A stretch of DNA of 64,000 nt from Candidatus Hydrogenedentota bacterium (GTDB lineage: Bacteria > Hydrogenedentota > Hydrogenedentia > Hydrogenedentales > SLHB01). Where the stretch lies: the NCBI GenBank assembly GCA_020849535.1, contig JADLGB010000164.1, positions 1 through 64,000 on the forward strand. Direction: 5' to 3'. Position numbers and translations under genes: made by a program. Numbering within the stretch: the first letter of the stretch is position 1; each line of letters starts with the position of its first letter. Positions 44,168 through 53,444 of this stretch are shown piece after piece. A model generated the notes under the pieces. That model was not told the DNA's origin. It did not search any database and worked only from the letters and a program-made list of their open reading frames with translations.

Positions 44168-45391
44168 CTAAGACTGTACTCTTGGAGGTTCCTCGTCCTC
44201 GCTCCCGGTCATTTCGGCCTTGCGCTGCGTGCGTTGCCAGTCGGTTGGCTTGTTCGAGAACGCCAGGCGCGCGTAGAAGGGAATCTTCCACAGCAGGAAC
44301 AATGGCGTCAGCAGAAGGCCCCGCCACACGGTCCCGGGCGCATGCATCCGGCACAAACCTGCCGCCACATACACAATCGTGGCAGCGATAATCCCGACAC
44401 AGAACGGTAGCCATTCGCGCATCATGAGCAAGGCGATCGCGAGGGCGACACCTTCGAGAAACACGACGGCGGAGAGCGGTGAAATGATCAACTCCAGCGC
44501 GGCATCCAAATAGCGCCACCGCGGGTTTCTGACAAAGGCCGCAAGCAGCCGGGGAACGAAACTCCGGGCCATCTGCAGACGTCCCGACTCCCAGCGCCTC
44601 CGTTGCGGTTCCGCTTGAGCCTGAGACGTCGGCATTTCCGATATCACCACGGCGTCCGGATTGAAGTGGACAATCGTGCCGTCCAGCAGGAGGCGCAATG
44701 AGAACTCCAGGTCCTCGACAATCGAATGCGCCGGCCACCCGTACTTCAGCAACAGGCCCGTCCGGAATGCCATACCGTTTCCCTTCAGGTCCGCGGAGCC
44801 GCCCCAGTGATTCCGCCCCGCCGGACGCAGGCCGTTCACCAGGGTAAATCCGGCGCTCGTCAGGGCGGTGCGCCAGTTGGCCGACGGGTTGGACACGCCA
44901 TGGTAGCCCTGCACCACCTGCACGTCGGGATGCGCCAAGCTCGACGACGCCTCGCGCAGGAAATCCCTGTGGACTTCCGTGTCCGCGTCCACGACGGCAA
45001 TCGCGTCGTATTGGCTTAGGAGTTCGGCTTGGGTGCGAAATAGCCAGTCCAGCGCTTGGCCTTTGCCCCTCAGCGTGTGGTCGAAGCGTTCGAACACAAT
45101 CGCGCCGGCATCGCGGGCGCGATCGGCGGTTTCGTCGGTGCAGTTGTCCGCGATGACAATGATGCTGAATCGATCGTGCGGATAGCCGGTATCCATGACA
45201 CGGCGGATACACGGACCCACTTGCAGTTTTTCATTGTGTGCGGGCATGACCACGGCGATACGGAGCGGCGGGGCATCCGGCACGCATTTCTTGCGCATGG
45301 CGAATGCGCCGATCGTAAGCAGCATCAAGTACGTGATGACCACAGACAGGTACAGTACGATGGCGCCAAACAACGCATTGAGAAGGATCAC
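44168..45391 (-). CDS. Membrane family 2 glycosyltransferase, cellulose-synthase-like
   Basis: A 407-residue protein. An N-terminal helix (FGAIVLYLSVVITYLMLLT) and two or three C-terminal helices surround the GT-A domain: RIAVVMPAHNEKLQVG, the DAD metal motif in AVVDADTEVHRDF, the ED base in HSIVEDLEFSLRL, and QRRRW (QxxRW). This processive-type signature fits polymerisation or lipid-linked transfer at the inner membrane. GTG start with GGGAG upstream. It is the first gene of the minus-strand operon, divergent from another GT2 gene; the 186-base gap between the two holds no gene and is presumably a shared promoter region. Confidence 0.92.
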   Translation of the reverse strand: MILLNALFGAIVLYLSVVITYLMLLTIGAFAMRKKCVPDAPPLRIAVVMPAHNEKLQVGPCIRRVMDTGYPHDRFSIIVIADNCTDETADRARDAGAIVFERFDHTLRGKGQALDWLFRTQAELLSQYDAIAVVDADTEVHRDFLREASSSLAHPDVQVVQGYHGVSNPSANWRTALTSAGFTLVNGLRPAGRNHWGGSADLKGNGMAFRTGLLLKYGWPAHSIVEDLEFSLRLLLDGTIVHFNPDAVVISEMPTSQAQAEPQRRRWESGRLQMARSFVPRLLAAFVRNPRWRYLDAALELIISPLSAVVFLEGVALAIALLMMREWLPFCVGIIAATIVYVAAGLCRMHAPGTVWRGLLLTPLFLLWKIPFYARLAFSNKPTDWQRTQRKAEMTGSEDEEPPRVQS

Positions 45392-45577
45392 CGCCTGCTC
45401 CCGCGAAATCGCTCGGACGTACGCATGAAACTCCCTTCACGTTCAACCAGAAGGTCCGCCCTGAGACGTGGCATTCAGGAACCCCCGCTCTGGCATGGAA
45501 AACGCTGAGATATCCGCGCTTTCCTGTTTCGTCACATACAGTCTATCCTATCCAACCCGATTCACTCCACCGTTGCC

Positions 45578-46660
45578 TTGCAGTGTCCACTGGCCATGAC
45601 TATCATGAGGCTTCGTTTGGCGTTTGTTAAGTCTCCGAAGGCGTTGGAATTACAGGGTATCCCGCGGGAACTGATGGAGACCGGCTCACCCCCGATTCAG
45701 CTCTCCTTTGTCGTGATCGGCTTCAACGAATCACGCAACCTTCGCGCGTGCCTGATGTCTCTCCGCAATGCCCACCTCGATGGAATATCGCATGAAATCC
45801 TATACGTTGACGGGGGTTCCCTGGACGACAGCGTGGCCGTCGCACGCGACTGCGGGGTCTCCCAAGTTCTCGGTGGCGAGCGGAGACGGCGTGCCGCCGA
45901 GAACCGCAATTTCGGCGCCGCCCACGCCCGAGGCGTCTATATCCAGTTCATCGACGGCGACATGATTCTCGATCCCGCGTGGCCGGCCGCTGCCCTCGAG
46001 TACCTGAACCACCACGACGAGGCCGCCGCCGTATGCGGGCGTCTCCAGGAGGCGAATCGGAGTTTCATCTTCCAGGTGGCGCAGTTGGACTGGCGGCAGT
46101 CCGAGGGACCTGTCCCCTACTGTGGGGGCGCTGCCCTGTTTCGCCGCGAGGTTTTCGAGCAGGCGGGAGGTTTCCCCGAAGATGTCACTTCCGGTGAGGA
46201 ACCCTACCTGTGCTGGTGCATTCGCAACGAATTGGGGAGACAGATCGTCCACCTCGATCGCCCGATGGCCCTCCACGATTTGGGATGGTCCGGTTTTCGC
46301 GACTATTGGAAACAATACGTGCGCAATGGCTCCACGTATATCGAAATTGCATCGCGTTGCGCGGGCACGAAGGACCCCCTGTGGGTACGGCCCTGCATGA
46401 CCAATGCCGCATGGGTCTCCGCGTACCTCGCGGGCACGGGCTTCCTGCTTGCGGGTCCTCTGCCCGTCCAGGCGACAGTGCTCCTGCTTGCTACGGCCGT
46501 GCTCCTGCGCAAGACGCTGCAAACGCGCAGCAGCGGTCAGCCCTGGTCCATCGCCGCAGGCTACGCCCTCCACACCTACTTTTCCCAGATCCCGTTGGCT
46601 TACGGTCAACTCCGCTGGCTCTTGAAAGAAGCAATCGCCCCGCAGCACCCCTCAAGCTGA
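45578..46660 (+). CDS. Family 2 glycosyltransferase with C-terminal membrane helices
   Basis: Up to 360 residues; ATG at 45674 (METGSPPIQLSFVVIG) is an alternative start. GT-A features: LSFVVIGFNESRNLRACL, EILYVDGGSLDDSVAVA, YIQFIDGDMILDPAW (DxD-like metal site) and PYCGGAALFRREVFEQAGGF. Two or three hydrophobic helices close the protein. It should transfer a sugar at the cytoplasmic face of the membrane. Divergent from the four-gene glycan operon and probably part of the same pathway. Confidence 0.85.
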   Translation: MQCPLAMTIMRLRLAFVKSPKALELQGIPRELMETGSPPIQLSFVVIGFNESRNLRACLMSLRNAHLDGISHEILYVDGGSLDDSVAVARDCGVSQVLGGERRRRAAENRNFGAAHARGVYIQFIDGDMILDPAWPAAALEYLNHHDEAAAVCGRLQEANRSFIFQVAQLDWRQSEGPVPYCGGAALFRREVFEQAGGFPEDVTSGEEPYLCWCIRNELGRQIVHLDRPMALHDLGWSGFRDYWKQYVRNGSTYIEIASRCAGTKDPLWVRPCMTNAAWVSAYLAGTGFLLAGPLPVQATVLLLATAVLLRKTLQTRSSGQPWSIAAGYALHTYFSQIPLAYGQLRWLLKEAIAPQHPSS

Positions 46661-46692
46661 CCCCACGGCCCCCGGCAGCCTGCTGGTTCCCA

Positions 46693-49026
46693 CTACTCCC
46701 GAGCAGTCCCATTCTTCGACACGATCAGCAACTGCGAGAGTTCCGCGAGGTGGCCCTCTTTCGCGAGATCGTACGGCGCATAGCCATCCTTGTTCCGAAT
46801 GGTCGCGTCCACCCCTTCGCTCAGGAGTAGTCTGACGACTTCCACGAACGAGGACGCGAAACGGTCGCGATGGGAGTCGTAGTTTCGAGCGTCTCCTTCC
46901 CGTCCATGCCGAAGATTCTGGTCGCACCACTGTACGTGTTCTGCGAAACCCGCCACGGCCCAGTGCAATGAAGTTCGTCCTTCCGAATCCGCCGCGTTCA
47001 CTTCGACTCCGCTCTCTATGAGCCGCCTCACATTCTCCACGCGACCTCCGCGAGCCGCGTACATCAGTGCAGTTGCGCCCGTGTTATTGAGGGCCAGCGG
47101 GTCTGCGCCCCGCGCGATCAAGTCGTTCAAGATTGCCACAGGCGCATTGCGTGCCGCGTGCATCAGGGCTGTCTCGCCGTTTTTGTTGCGATCATCGATT
47201 CGCGCGCCGGAGTCCATCAGCAGTCGATAGATATTCGAGTCAGAATAGATACCAGTACAAAGAGCCAGCATCAAGGGCGTCATGCCGCGCTGGGAACGGG
47301 TATTCACGTTGGCCCCCCGCAACAGCAGGAGGGCGGCGCACTCGGTGCTTCCGCCGGCAGCAGCTTCGCTGAGCGCAGTTCCCTCGATGGCGTTTCTGGC
47401 CTCCAGATCTACCTGCTTCTCCAACAGGTATCTCGCCATACCCGTTTGTTTGTTTCGTACAGCCGCAATCAGCGCTGTGTCTCCGAGAGCATCCCTTTGT
47501 TCAAATGTTGCGCCAAACTCCAGAAGCAACTCCACAAGGTCAACGTTTCCTCGTGAGACCGCAATACCGATCGGCAGGTGACCATATCTACCTGGAAGCG
47601 CGACATCTGCGCCATGTTCAAGCAGAAGCTTGGCCGTCTCGGCGTTTGATTCGCTAATGGCATGCTCCAATGGCGTGCCTCCGTCCCCGTCTGGGACATT
47701 CACGTCAACCCCGACTTCGAGAAGGGCCGCAAGCGGATACTGCGCTGGTGCATACTTCATGGTTACTACGTTTGAGAGCAGGGTCCGGCCCTGTTTGTCT
47801 CGGACGGATGTATCGGCTCCATGTTCGATAAGAAACTGAAAACCGAGCGGGACCCGCGTTTTCGCCAGTGCCGTAAGGAAGGGCTCCCCGTCTGCCGCAT
47901 GCAGATTCGGCGTCGCGCCTAGACCCGCGAGCAAATCGGCAATATCGTTCTGTTCGTTTTTGAGTGCGTAGTACAGTATCGATTCCCCGGCATCTTCCTG
48001 CTGCAAAAGGGCCGGATTGTCTCGTGCGAACGCGACAACTACGCTTGAGACACCGTGCCGGATAGCCATTCGCACGGGGGTGTCTCCGTCGCCGAGATCT
48101 GTTTCCGCTTGGGCATATCTCAAGAGAATGGCCAGCGCGTCATCTGATAGTCCTGACATTTCCGCCACAGTCAATACGGTTCGCCCCGTTGTGTCACGAG
48201 CTGCGATATTCGCGCCGCTATCGATGAGAACCTTGACAACGTCCGCGTGTCCTCCCCGCGCGGCAGCCACCAGAGCGTTACACCCCGCAGGCACGGCATT
48301 GGGATCTGCGCCGTGTTCTATGAGGAAGCGAACCGCGTCGACCTGTCCCGCGTGAGCCGCCGCACGAAGGGGAGGTGTGGGAATGGCCGCGTTCACATTT
48401 GCCCCGAGACGGATCATCGCGTCCAATTCCTTGGTTTTGCCCGTCAATGCGGCAATGGATAGGACATTGAAGCCACTTGCATTCGGATAGTCGACGTCTA
48501 CGCCGTGCTCGATGAGCGCGGAAATCAGCGCGGTATTGCGTTCCTCGTATGCGAGAGTTAACGGCGTTTCGCCGTTCCGATCCCGAAGCGTGAAATTGCC
48601 ATTCGCGCCGGAATCAAGCAGGGCTGTGACTAGTTCGAGATTCTCACGGTGCAAGGCGAGTTCGAGAAGATTCGGCACATCGCGCGTGGAAATGTTGACA
48701 TTGGCACCGCACTTGAGGAGATATCGTGCGATTTCCGTGTTACTGTCCCAAACCGCCACCTGCAGTGGCGTGAACGAAGGCACCCCAATACAATGGTCGG
48801 TCTGATGCCATTCATCCGGCTCCAAGGCGTTCACATCCGCGCCGTCTGCGATAGCTTGTTTGACGCCATCCAGGTCACCATTGTGGACAAGTGCATGCAG
48901 CCGCCACGAAACTCCCGGGGGCGGCCCGGGCTTGACACTACCCACAAGTTCGGACGTGCTGCATCCAGCGAGCACCAGTCCGATGGCCACGAAGGCCCAC
49001 GTTTCTTTGAAAGACCGAATTCCCAC
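46693..49026 (-). CDS. Very long ankyrin-repeat lipoprotein
   Basis: About 777 residues from GTG at 49026, chosen because GAGGGG lies 8 bases upstream and a TATAAT lies at 49061-49056, so a start at the upstream TTG would fall inside the promoter. Signal peptide FVAIGLVLAGC with lipobox LAGC at residues 19-22. The remainder is a continuous solenoid of about 20 ankyrin repeats of 33-34 residues (HALVHNGDLDGVKQAIADGA, TPLMLALCTGI, ALMHAARNAPVAILNDLIAR, ALMYAARGGRVENVRRLIES). No catalytic domain. It is a periplasmic or surface protein-binding scaffold; ligand unknown. Confidence 0.9.
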   Translation of the reverse strand: MGIRSFKETWAFVAIGLVLAGCSTSELVGSVKPGPPPGVSWRLHALVHNGDLDGVKQAIADGADVNALEPDEWHQTDHCIGVPSFTPLQVAVWDSNTEIARYLLKCGANVNISTRDVPNLLELALHRENLELVTALLDSGANGNFTLRDRNGETPLTLAYEERNTALISALIEHGVDVDYPNASGFNVLSIAALTGKTKELDAMIRLGANVNAAIPTPPLRAAAHAGQVDAVRFLIEHGADPNAVPAGCNALVAAARGGHADVVKVLIDSGANIAARDTTGRTVLTVAEMSGLSDDALAILLRYAQAETDLGDGDTPVRMAIRHGVSSVVVAFARDNPALLQQEDAGESILYYALKNEQNDIADLLAGLGATPNLHAADGEPFLTALAKTRVPLGFQFLIEHGADTSVRDKQGRTLLSNVVTMKYAPAQYPLAALLEVGVDVNVPDGDGGTPLEHAISESNAETAKLLLEHGADVALPGRYGHLPIGIAVSRGNVDLVELLLEFGATFEQRDALGDTALIAAVRNKQTGMARYLLEKQVDLEARNAIEGTALSEAAAGGSTECAALLLLRGANVNTRSQRGMTPLMLALCTGIYSDSNIYRLLMDSGARIDDRNKNGETALMHAARNAPVAILNDLIARGADPLALNNTGATALMYAARGGRVENVRRLIESGVEVNAADSEGRTSLHWAVAGFAEHVQWCDQNLRHGREGDARNYDSHRDRFASSFVEVVRLLLSEGVDATIRNKDGYAPYDLAKEGHLAELSQLLIVSKNGTARE

Positions 49027-49055
49027 TGGTGGGACCCCTCGATGTTCCTGCTTCA

Positions 49056-49061
49056 ATTATA
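49056..49061 (-). promoter_or_regulatory. -10 element upstream of the ankyrin lipoprotein
   Basis: TATAAT on the minus strand, about 30 bases before the GTG start; I see no good -35. It supports the GTG start over the in-frame TTG at 49056. Confidence 0.4.
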
Positions 49062-49259
49062 CGATACGCCCTGGAAGCGGCTCCGGTTCACTTCACTCGG
49101 GACCGCGTCGTCATCCGTGCAGACGCTCCGCCCGGCCGGCTTTTCTTGTGCCCGCCTCTCGTGTATACTCACACCCAGTAGTTGCTGTCCGTGGTCCCCA
49201 CCTTTGCGCCGAGCCAGCGTTGCCACGGTCCACTGCCGGGATATGGAGAATCATGACCG

Positions 49260-50711
49260 GTGATGACTTTTGATTCGTACGACCCCGGTGAATTCTACGA
49301 CGAGCTGTTCGAGGAGACCGGCGAGGCGCGTCCGGGGGCCAGACTCCTGATCCAGATGATCAACTCCCTGGATGAGGGAGAACTGCGACAGCGCCAGGCG
49401 GCCGCCGAACGCGCCCTTTACAATATGGGCATTACGTTCAATGTCTACGGCGACACCGCCGGCACGGAACGGATCTTCCCCTTCGACCTCATCCCGCGCA
49501 TCGTGGACGCGCGCGAGTGGGACTGGCTGGAACAGGGCCTCAAGCAGCGCATCCGGGCCCTGAACCTCTTCATCGACGACATTTATCACGATCAGAAGGT
49601 CCTGAAAGACCGGATCATCCCCGAACACGTCATCCAGTCCGCCAAGTCTCTGCGCCCGCAATGCGCGGGACTCAACCCGCCCCGCGGTGTGTGGTGCCAC
49701 GTGACCGGGACCGATCTCGTGCGCGACCGCGACGGACAGTTTTACGTACTCGAGGACAATCTGCGTTGTCCTTCGGGCGTGTCGTACGTGCTCGAAAACC
49801 GCGAGGTGATGAAGCGGACTTTCCCGCAGGTCTTCGAAGCCTCGAAAGTGAGGCCTGTGGTCGACTATCCGATGCGTCTGCTGGACATGCTTCAGTACAT
49901 GGCGCCGCCGGGGGTCACGAGTCCAAAGGTCGTGGTGCTCACCCCAGGTTCCTACAACTCGGCCTACTTCGAGCATTCCTTTCTCGCCCAGCAGATGGGC
50001 GTCGAACTCGTCGAGGGCCGCGACCTCCTCGTTGATAACGGGCACGTCGTCATGCGCACCACAAAAGGCTTCGAACGGGTGGACGTGATCTACCGCCGGA
50101 TCGACGACGATTTCCTCGACCCCAACGCATTCCGCGCCGACTCCATGCTCGGGGTTCCGGGTATCATGGACGTATACCGCGCGGGGCGCGTAGCCCTCGC
50201 CAACGCGCCTGGCACCGGTATCGCGGACGATAAGGTGATCTATGCCTACGTGCCCAAGCTCATCAAGTACTACCTGGATCAGGATGCCATCATCCCGAAC
50301 GTGCCCACGTACGTGTGCTGGGACGATTCCGAGCGCGATCACGTGCTCGTGAACCTGGACAAAATGGTGGTGAAGGCGGCCAACGAGTCCGGCGGCTATG
50401 GCATGCTCGTGGGTCCGCACGCCAGCGAAGCCGATCGCGCGACCTTCGCCGAACTGGTGAAGGCCAACCCGCGCAACTATATCGGCCAGCCGACCCTCTC
50501 GCTGTCACGCGTTCCCACGATCGTGGACGATCATTTCGAAGGACGACACGTCGACCTGCGCCCGTACATCCTCTACGGCGACGACATCTACGTGTTGCCA
50601 GGAGGACTCACCCGCGTGGCCTTGAAGAAGGGGTCGCTGGTTGTCAATTCCTCGCAGGGCGGCGGCAGCAAAGACACCTGGGTGGTCACGGCTCCGTTGA
50701 CCCGTCCTTGA
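49260..50711 (+). CDS. Circularly permuted ATP-grasp type 2 protein (DUF404/DUF407)
   Basis: A 483-residue protein, or 482 if ATG 49263 is used. The GGAG at 49245-49248 is nearer the GTG at 49260. Family motifs: [97 protein letters not shown] and [22 protein letters not shown]-grasp enzymes form acyl-phosphate intermediates to make amide or peptide bonds. It is followed by the alpha-E and transglutaminase genes, a conserved trio predicted by comparative genomics to form a peptide-modifying system. The target is unknown. Confidence 0.92.
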   Translation: MMTFDSYDPGEFYDELFEETGEARPGARLLIQMINSLDEGELRQRQAAAERALYNMGITFNVYGDTAGTERIFPFDLIPRIVDAREWDWLEQGLKQRIRALNLFIDDIYHDQKVLKDRIIPEHVIQSAKSLRPQCAGLNPPRGVWCHVTGTDLVRDRDGQFYVLEDNLRCPSGVSYVLENREVMKRTFPQVFEASKVRPVVDYPMRLLDMLQYMAPPGVTSPKVVVLTPGSYNSAYFEHSFLAQQMGVELVEGRDLLVDNGHVVMRTTKGFERVDVIYRRIDDDFLDPNAFRADSMLGVPGIMDVYRAGRVALANAPGTGIADDKVIYAYVPKLIKYYLDQDAIIPNVPTYVCWDDSERDHVLVNLDKMVVKAANESGGYGMLVGPHASEADRATFAELVKANPRNYIGQPTLSLSRVPTIVDDHFEGRHVDLRPYILYGDDIYVLPGGLTRVALKKGSLVVNSSQGGGSKDTWVVTAPLTRP

Positions 50712-50786
50712 GTCCATTTTCATAACGAAATCTCACGGTGCGCATACCCACACGGTGTATGACGGCACGCAAGGAGACCATCGATC

Positions 50787-51755
50787 ATGTTGAGCCGAGT
50801 CGCAGATTCGATCTATTGGACCAGCCGCTACATTGAACGCGCCGAAAACGTTGCGCGCTTTCTGGACGTCAACCTTCACCTGCACCTGGACTTGCCCGTG
50901 GCGACCGGCGAGCAGTGGGAACCCATGGTGTACATTACCGGCGACTACAAGCGTTTCATCGAGTGCTATGGTTCCGCCACGCGCGAAAACGTGATTCAGT
51001 TCCTCGCGTTCGACCTTGAAAACCCAAACTCCATCCATTCGTGTCTTCGTGCCGCGCGCGACAATGCCCGTTCCATTCGCGAGATCATTCCCTCGGAGAT
51101 GTGGGAACAGGTCAACACCTTCTATCTCATGGTCAGCGACGCGGCGCGGCACGGCGACATCATGGACGCGCCGCACGACTTCTTCACGCGGGTCAAGATG
51201 GCGAGCCACCTTTACACGGGCCTCACCGTTACCTGCATGCCGCACAACGAAGGCTGGCACTTCTGCCGTTTGGGCCGTCTCATCGAGCGCGCGGACAAGA
51301 CGTCCCGCATCCTGGACGTGAAGTACTTCCTGCTGCTGCCGTCGGTCACCGACGTAGGCAGCACCTTTGACGCTATACAGTGGGCCGCACTGCTCCGTTC
51401 CGCCAGCGCATATGAGGCATACCGCAAACGCCATGGGCGCATTGCGCCGGATCGCGTCGTCCAGTTCCTTCTTCTGGATCGCGAGTTTCCGCGCGCCGTG
51501 CTCTACTGCCTCGACCGGACTCAGGATTCGCTTCATGCCATTTCCCAGACGCCGGAGGGCGCCTTCACAAACGCGGCCGAGCAGCGTTGCGGCCAGCTCC
51601 TGGCGGAATTAGCCTATGCCGACGTTGGTATTGTCATCCGTGGCGGTCTGCACGAATTCCTCGACGGCTTTCAAGCCAAACTCAATCGCGTCGGTGACGC
51701 CATTTTCGACACCTACTTCGCTCACTGGCCCGCGCCGAATCGCGCGGTCTCATAA
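50787..51755 (+). CDS. Alpha-E domain protein (DUF403)
   Basis: A 322-residue all-helical protein with AAGGAG 9 bases upstream. The start LSRVADSIYWTSRYIERAEN is diagnostic of the alpha-E family; LGRLIERADKTSRILDVKYF and LLDREFPRAVLYCLDR follow. Always found next to circularly permuted ATP-grasp proteins; its biochemical role is not established. Gap of 75 bases from the ATP-grasp gene and 23 to the transglutaminase. Confidence 0.95.
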   Translation: MLSRVADSIYWTSRYIERAENVARFLDVNLHLHLDLPVATGEQWEPMVYITGDYKRFIECYGSATRENVIQFLAFDLENPNSIHSCLRAARDNARSIREIIPSEMWEQVNTFYLMVSDAARHGDIMDAPHDFFTRVKMASHLYTGLTVTCMPHNEGWHFCRLGRLIERADKTSRILDVKYFLLLPSVTDVGSTFDAIQWAALLRSASAYEAYRKRHGRIAPDRVVQFLLLDREFPRAVLYCLDRTQDSLHAISQTPEGAFTNAAEQRCGQLLAELAYADVGIVIRGGLHEFLDGFQAKLNRVGDAIFDTYFAHWPAPNRAVS

Positions 51756-51778
51756 GCAGGTACATCCACGGAGACCAG

Positions 51779-52624
51779 ATGGTCTTTCATGTCGAGCACA
51801 CGACCATGTATCGCTACAGTCTACCGGTGGCGTTGGACCCGCATATCTTCCGCTTCCGGCCGCGCAGCGATGCCACGCAACGCCTGATCCAATTCGCGAT
51901 CGAGATTGAGCCGAAACCCACGGGCCAGACTCAGTCGGTCGATCTCGATGGCAACGCCGCGCTGAACGCCTGGTTCGGCGGGGTCTGCACCGATCTTCGC
52001 GTGCATTCCCGCTTCGCGGTGGAAACGCTGCGCGCGAATCCCTTTGACTTCATCATCGCCGACCCGCTGGCGCTCAAGTTACCGTTGCGCTTCACCGGAG
52101 ATATCCAGCATTCGCTGGCGCCTTACCGCGTCCGCAGCCTTCCCAGCAAAGAGGTGGACCGCTTCGCGGAGTCCATTGCCGCGCGCGCCGGTCACGAGAC
52201 CATGCCGTTTCTAACCACATTGACCGCGGCACTGTACGAAGGCACGCGCAAAATCATCCGCGAACAAGGGCCGCCCCACGCCCCCGAGCACACCCTCAAG
52301 GAAAAGACAGGAAGTTGCCGGGATCTTTCCGTCCTCTTCATGGACGCCTGCCGCGCCATGGGAATCCCCGCCCGCTTTGTCAGTGGGTACTGGCACGCCG
52401 ATACCGAACGTGAGAAACGCCATCTTCATGCGTGGGTGGAGGTATACCTGCCCGGTGGCGGTTGGCGCGGCTTCGACCCCTCCAAGGGTCTCGCCGTCAG
52501 CGACCAACACGTGGCCATCGCGGCAGCCCCCGTGCCTGCCGGGGCTGCGCCGGTATCGGGGACCTTCCGCGGCCCGGGTGTGGAGCCTGTACTGGATGCC
52601 GACATTCGGATGCGCTGCGAGTAG
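51779..52624 (+). CDS. Transglutaminase-like protease of the ATP-grasp/alpha-E system
   Basis: A 281-residue protein beginning [20 protein letters not shown], the N-terminal beta domain of bacterial transglutaminase-like proteins. Catalytic Cys in [16 protein letters not shown], His in [13 protein letters not shown] and Asp in [10 protein letters not shown] form the CHD triad. It probably hydrolyses or transfers an amide bond, opposite to or together with the ATP-grasp ligase. CGGAGA is 4 bases before the ATG. Confidence 0.93.
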   Translation: MVFHVEHTTMYRYSLPVALDPHIFRFRPRSDATQRLIQFAIEIEPKPTGQTQSVDLDGNAALNAWFGGVCTDLRVHSRFAVETLRANPFDFIIADPLALKLPLRFTGDIQHSLAPYRVRSLPSKEVDRFAESIAARAGHETMPFLTTLTAALYEGTRKIIREQGPPHAPEHTLKEKTGSCRDLSVLFMDACRAMGIPARFVSGYWHADTEREKRHLHAWVEVYLPGGGWRGFDPSKGLAVSDQHVAIAAAPVPAGAAPVSGTFRGPGVEPVLDADIRMRCE

Positions 52625-52730
52625 AGTGGCCGAGTTTTTTCTTCCCAATCGCGAAATCTCTGTTATAATGGGGCTGAAGGCAAAGGGGGTTGACGGGTGT
52701 CCGGTTCAGGGGGCTGAGGACCGGAGGGGG

Positions 52731-52940
52731 ATGGTGCTAATGACCATCGAGCGCGCCATACGAATCATCGCGGGCGCTTTTGTCCTGATTAGCGTTCTGC
52801 TTTCCGTGTACCACAGTCCTTATTGGCTCTTTTTCACGGGTTTTGTCGGTCTCAACCTCTTCCAGTCGGGCTTCACCAACTGGTGTCCTATGGTTTGGAT
52901 TCTTGAAAAGGCCGGTTTGCCTCATGCGGGTGCGAAGTGA
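52731..52940 (+). CDS. DUF2892 small membrane protein
   Basis: About 69 residues; in-frame starts at 52731, 52734 (GTG) and 52740 all share a GGAGGGGG ribosome site. [19 protein letters not shown] and [19 protein letters not shown] are the two membrane helices of the DUF2892 (YgaP inner-membrane-like) family, followed by the conserved TNWCPM with its Cys. Family members often accompany rhodanese or redox genes; here it follows the transglutaminase and precedes an efflux pair, about 500 bases away. No rhodanese domain is fused. Confidence 0.85.
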   Translation: MVLMTIERAIRIIAGAFVLISVLLSVYHSPYWLFFTGFVGLNLFQSGFTNWCPMVWILEKAGLPHAGAK

Positions 52941-53057
52941 AAACCCGCCTTCCCATAACCAGTTTCATCGACCCTCCCTCTCCCGCCCCCGGTTGACCGA
53001 ACCCCCTGGACTCGCCGGGGGAACCCGGAGATGTGGCATCTTCGGGCGGAGGGTTCG

Positions 53058-53120
53058 CGGAACAGGGCCGCAGCCAAATGGCGCCGACGCCTCGGTGGCT
53101 CTTGGTGCGGCCCCGTTCCG
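53058..53120 (+). other. Long GC-rich hairpin in a 500-base intergenic region
   Basis: Arms 53058-53072 and 53106-53120 pair with 14 of 15 matches, and CCAA/TTGG continue inside at 53074-53077 and 53102-53105. A second GC-rich hairpin-like stretch lies just upstream, near 53000-53030. No T-run follows. It could be a structured 5' leader, a small RNA or a dispersed repeat. No family was recognised. The rest of 52941-53444 holds the promoter below and no gene. Confidence 0.45.
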
Positions 53121-53230
53121 CACTCGATTAATGTCTCAGGAATATCGTTTTCTTCGCCTGCCGCGACACCAAAGCGCGTATGAACTTTCTAGCAGGGGGG
53201 ACCTCCGTACGATTCTCCGTACAATGCGCT

Positions 53231-53259
53231 TTGGCGCCAGCATTTGGTTCTCGTATGAT
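53231..53259 (+). promoter_or_regulatory. Predicted promoter of the RND efflux pair
   Basis: -35 TTGGCG at 53231-53236, 17-base spacer, -10 TATGAT at 53254-53259. It predicts a leader of about 180 bases before the first efflux gene. The -10 is 5 of 6 and the -35 is 4 of 6. Confidence 0.4.
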
Positions 53260-53444
53260 AAGATACTGTAAAACAATCACTTATGCTGTTGTTGTCAGTC
53301 GGGAAGACCTGGCACCTGACTTGCTCTCTACGCATGCGCGTTCTGGCCATGACCTTCGGACATGGACAGAAACAGGCGAGGAGTAAACGCGACGCGTTGC
53401 ACATTCGACGCTATCGTATTGTCGATTTCACAGAGGAGAGAGTG

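Noticed and set aside
43044..45212. A 722-residue reading frame that would fuse a long N-terminal extension to the oxidoreductase
   Set aside because: The extension overlaps the well-supported GT2 gene at 44168-45391 in another frame and is Arg/Gly-rich without any motif; the real gene starts at 44120.
49253..49273. A 6-codon frame with a GGAG site overlapping the ATP-grasp start
   Set aside because: Too short to separate from chance; the GGAG more likely serves the GTG or ATG of the ATP-grasp gene.
52950..53060. c-di-AMP (ydaO-type) riboswitch suggested by CGGGGGAACC
   Set aside because: The other invariant blocks of that class, such as the CAGCTAACC segment, are missing.
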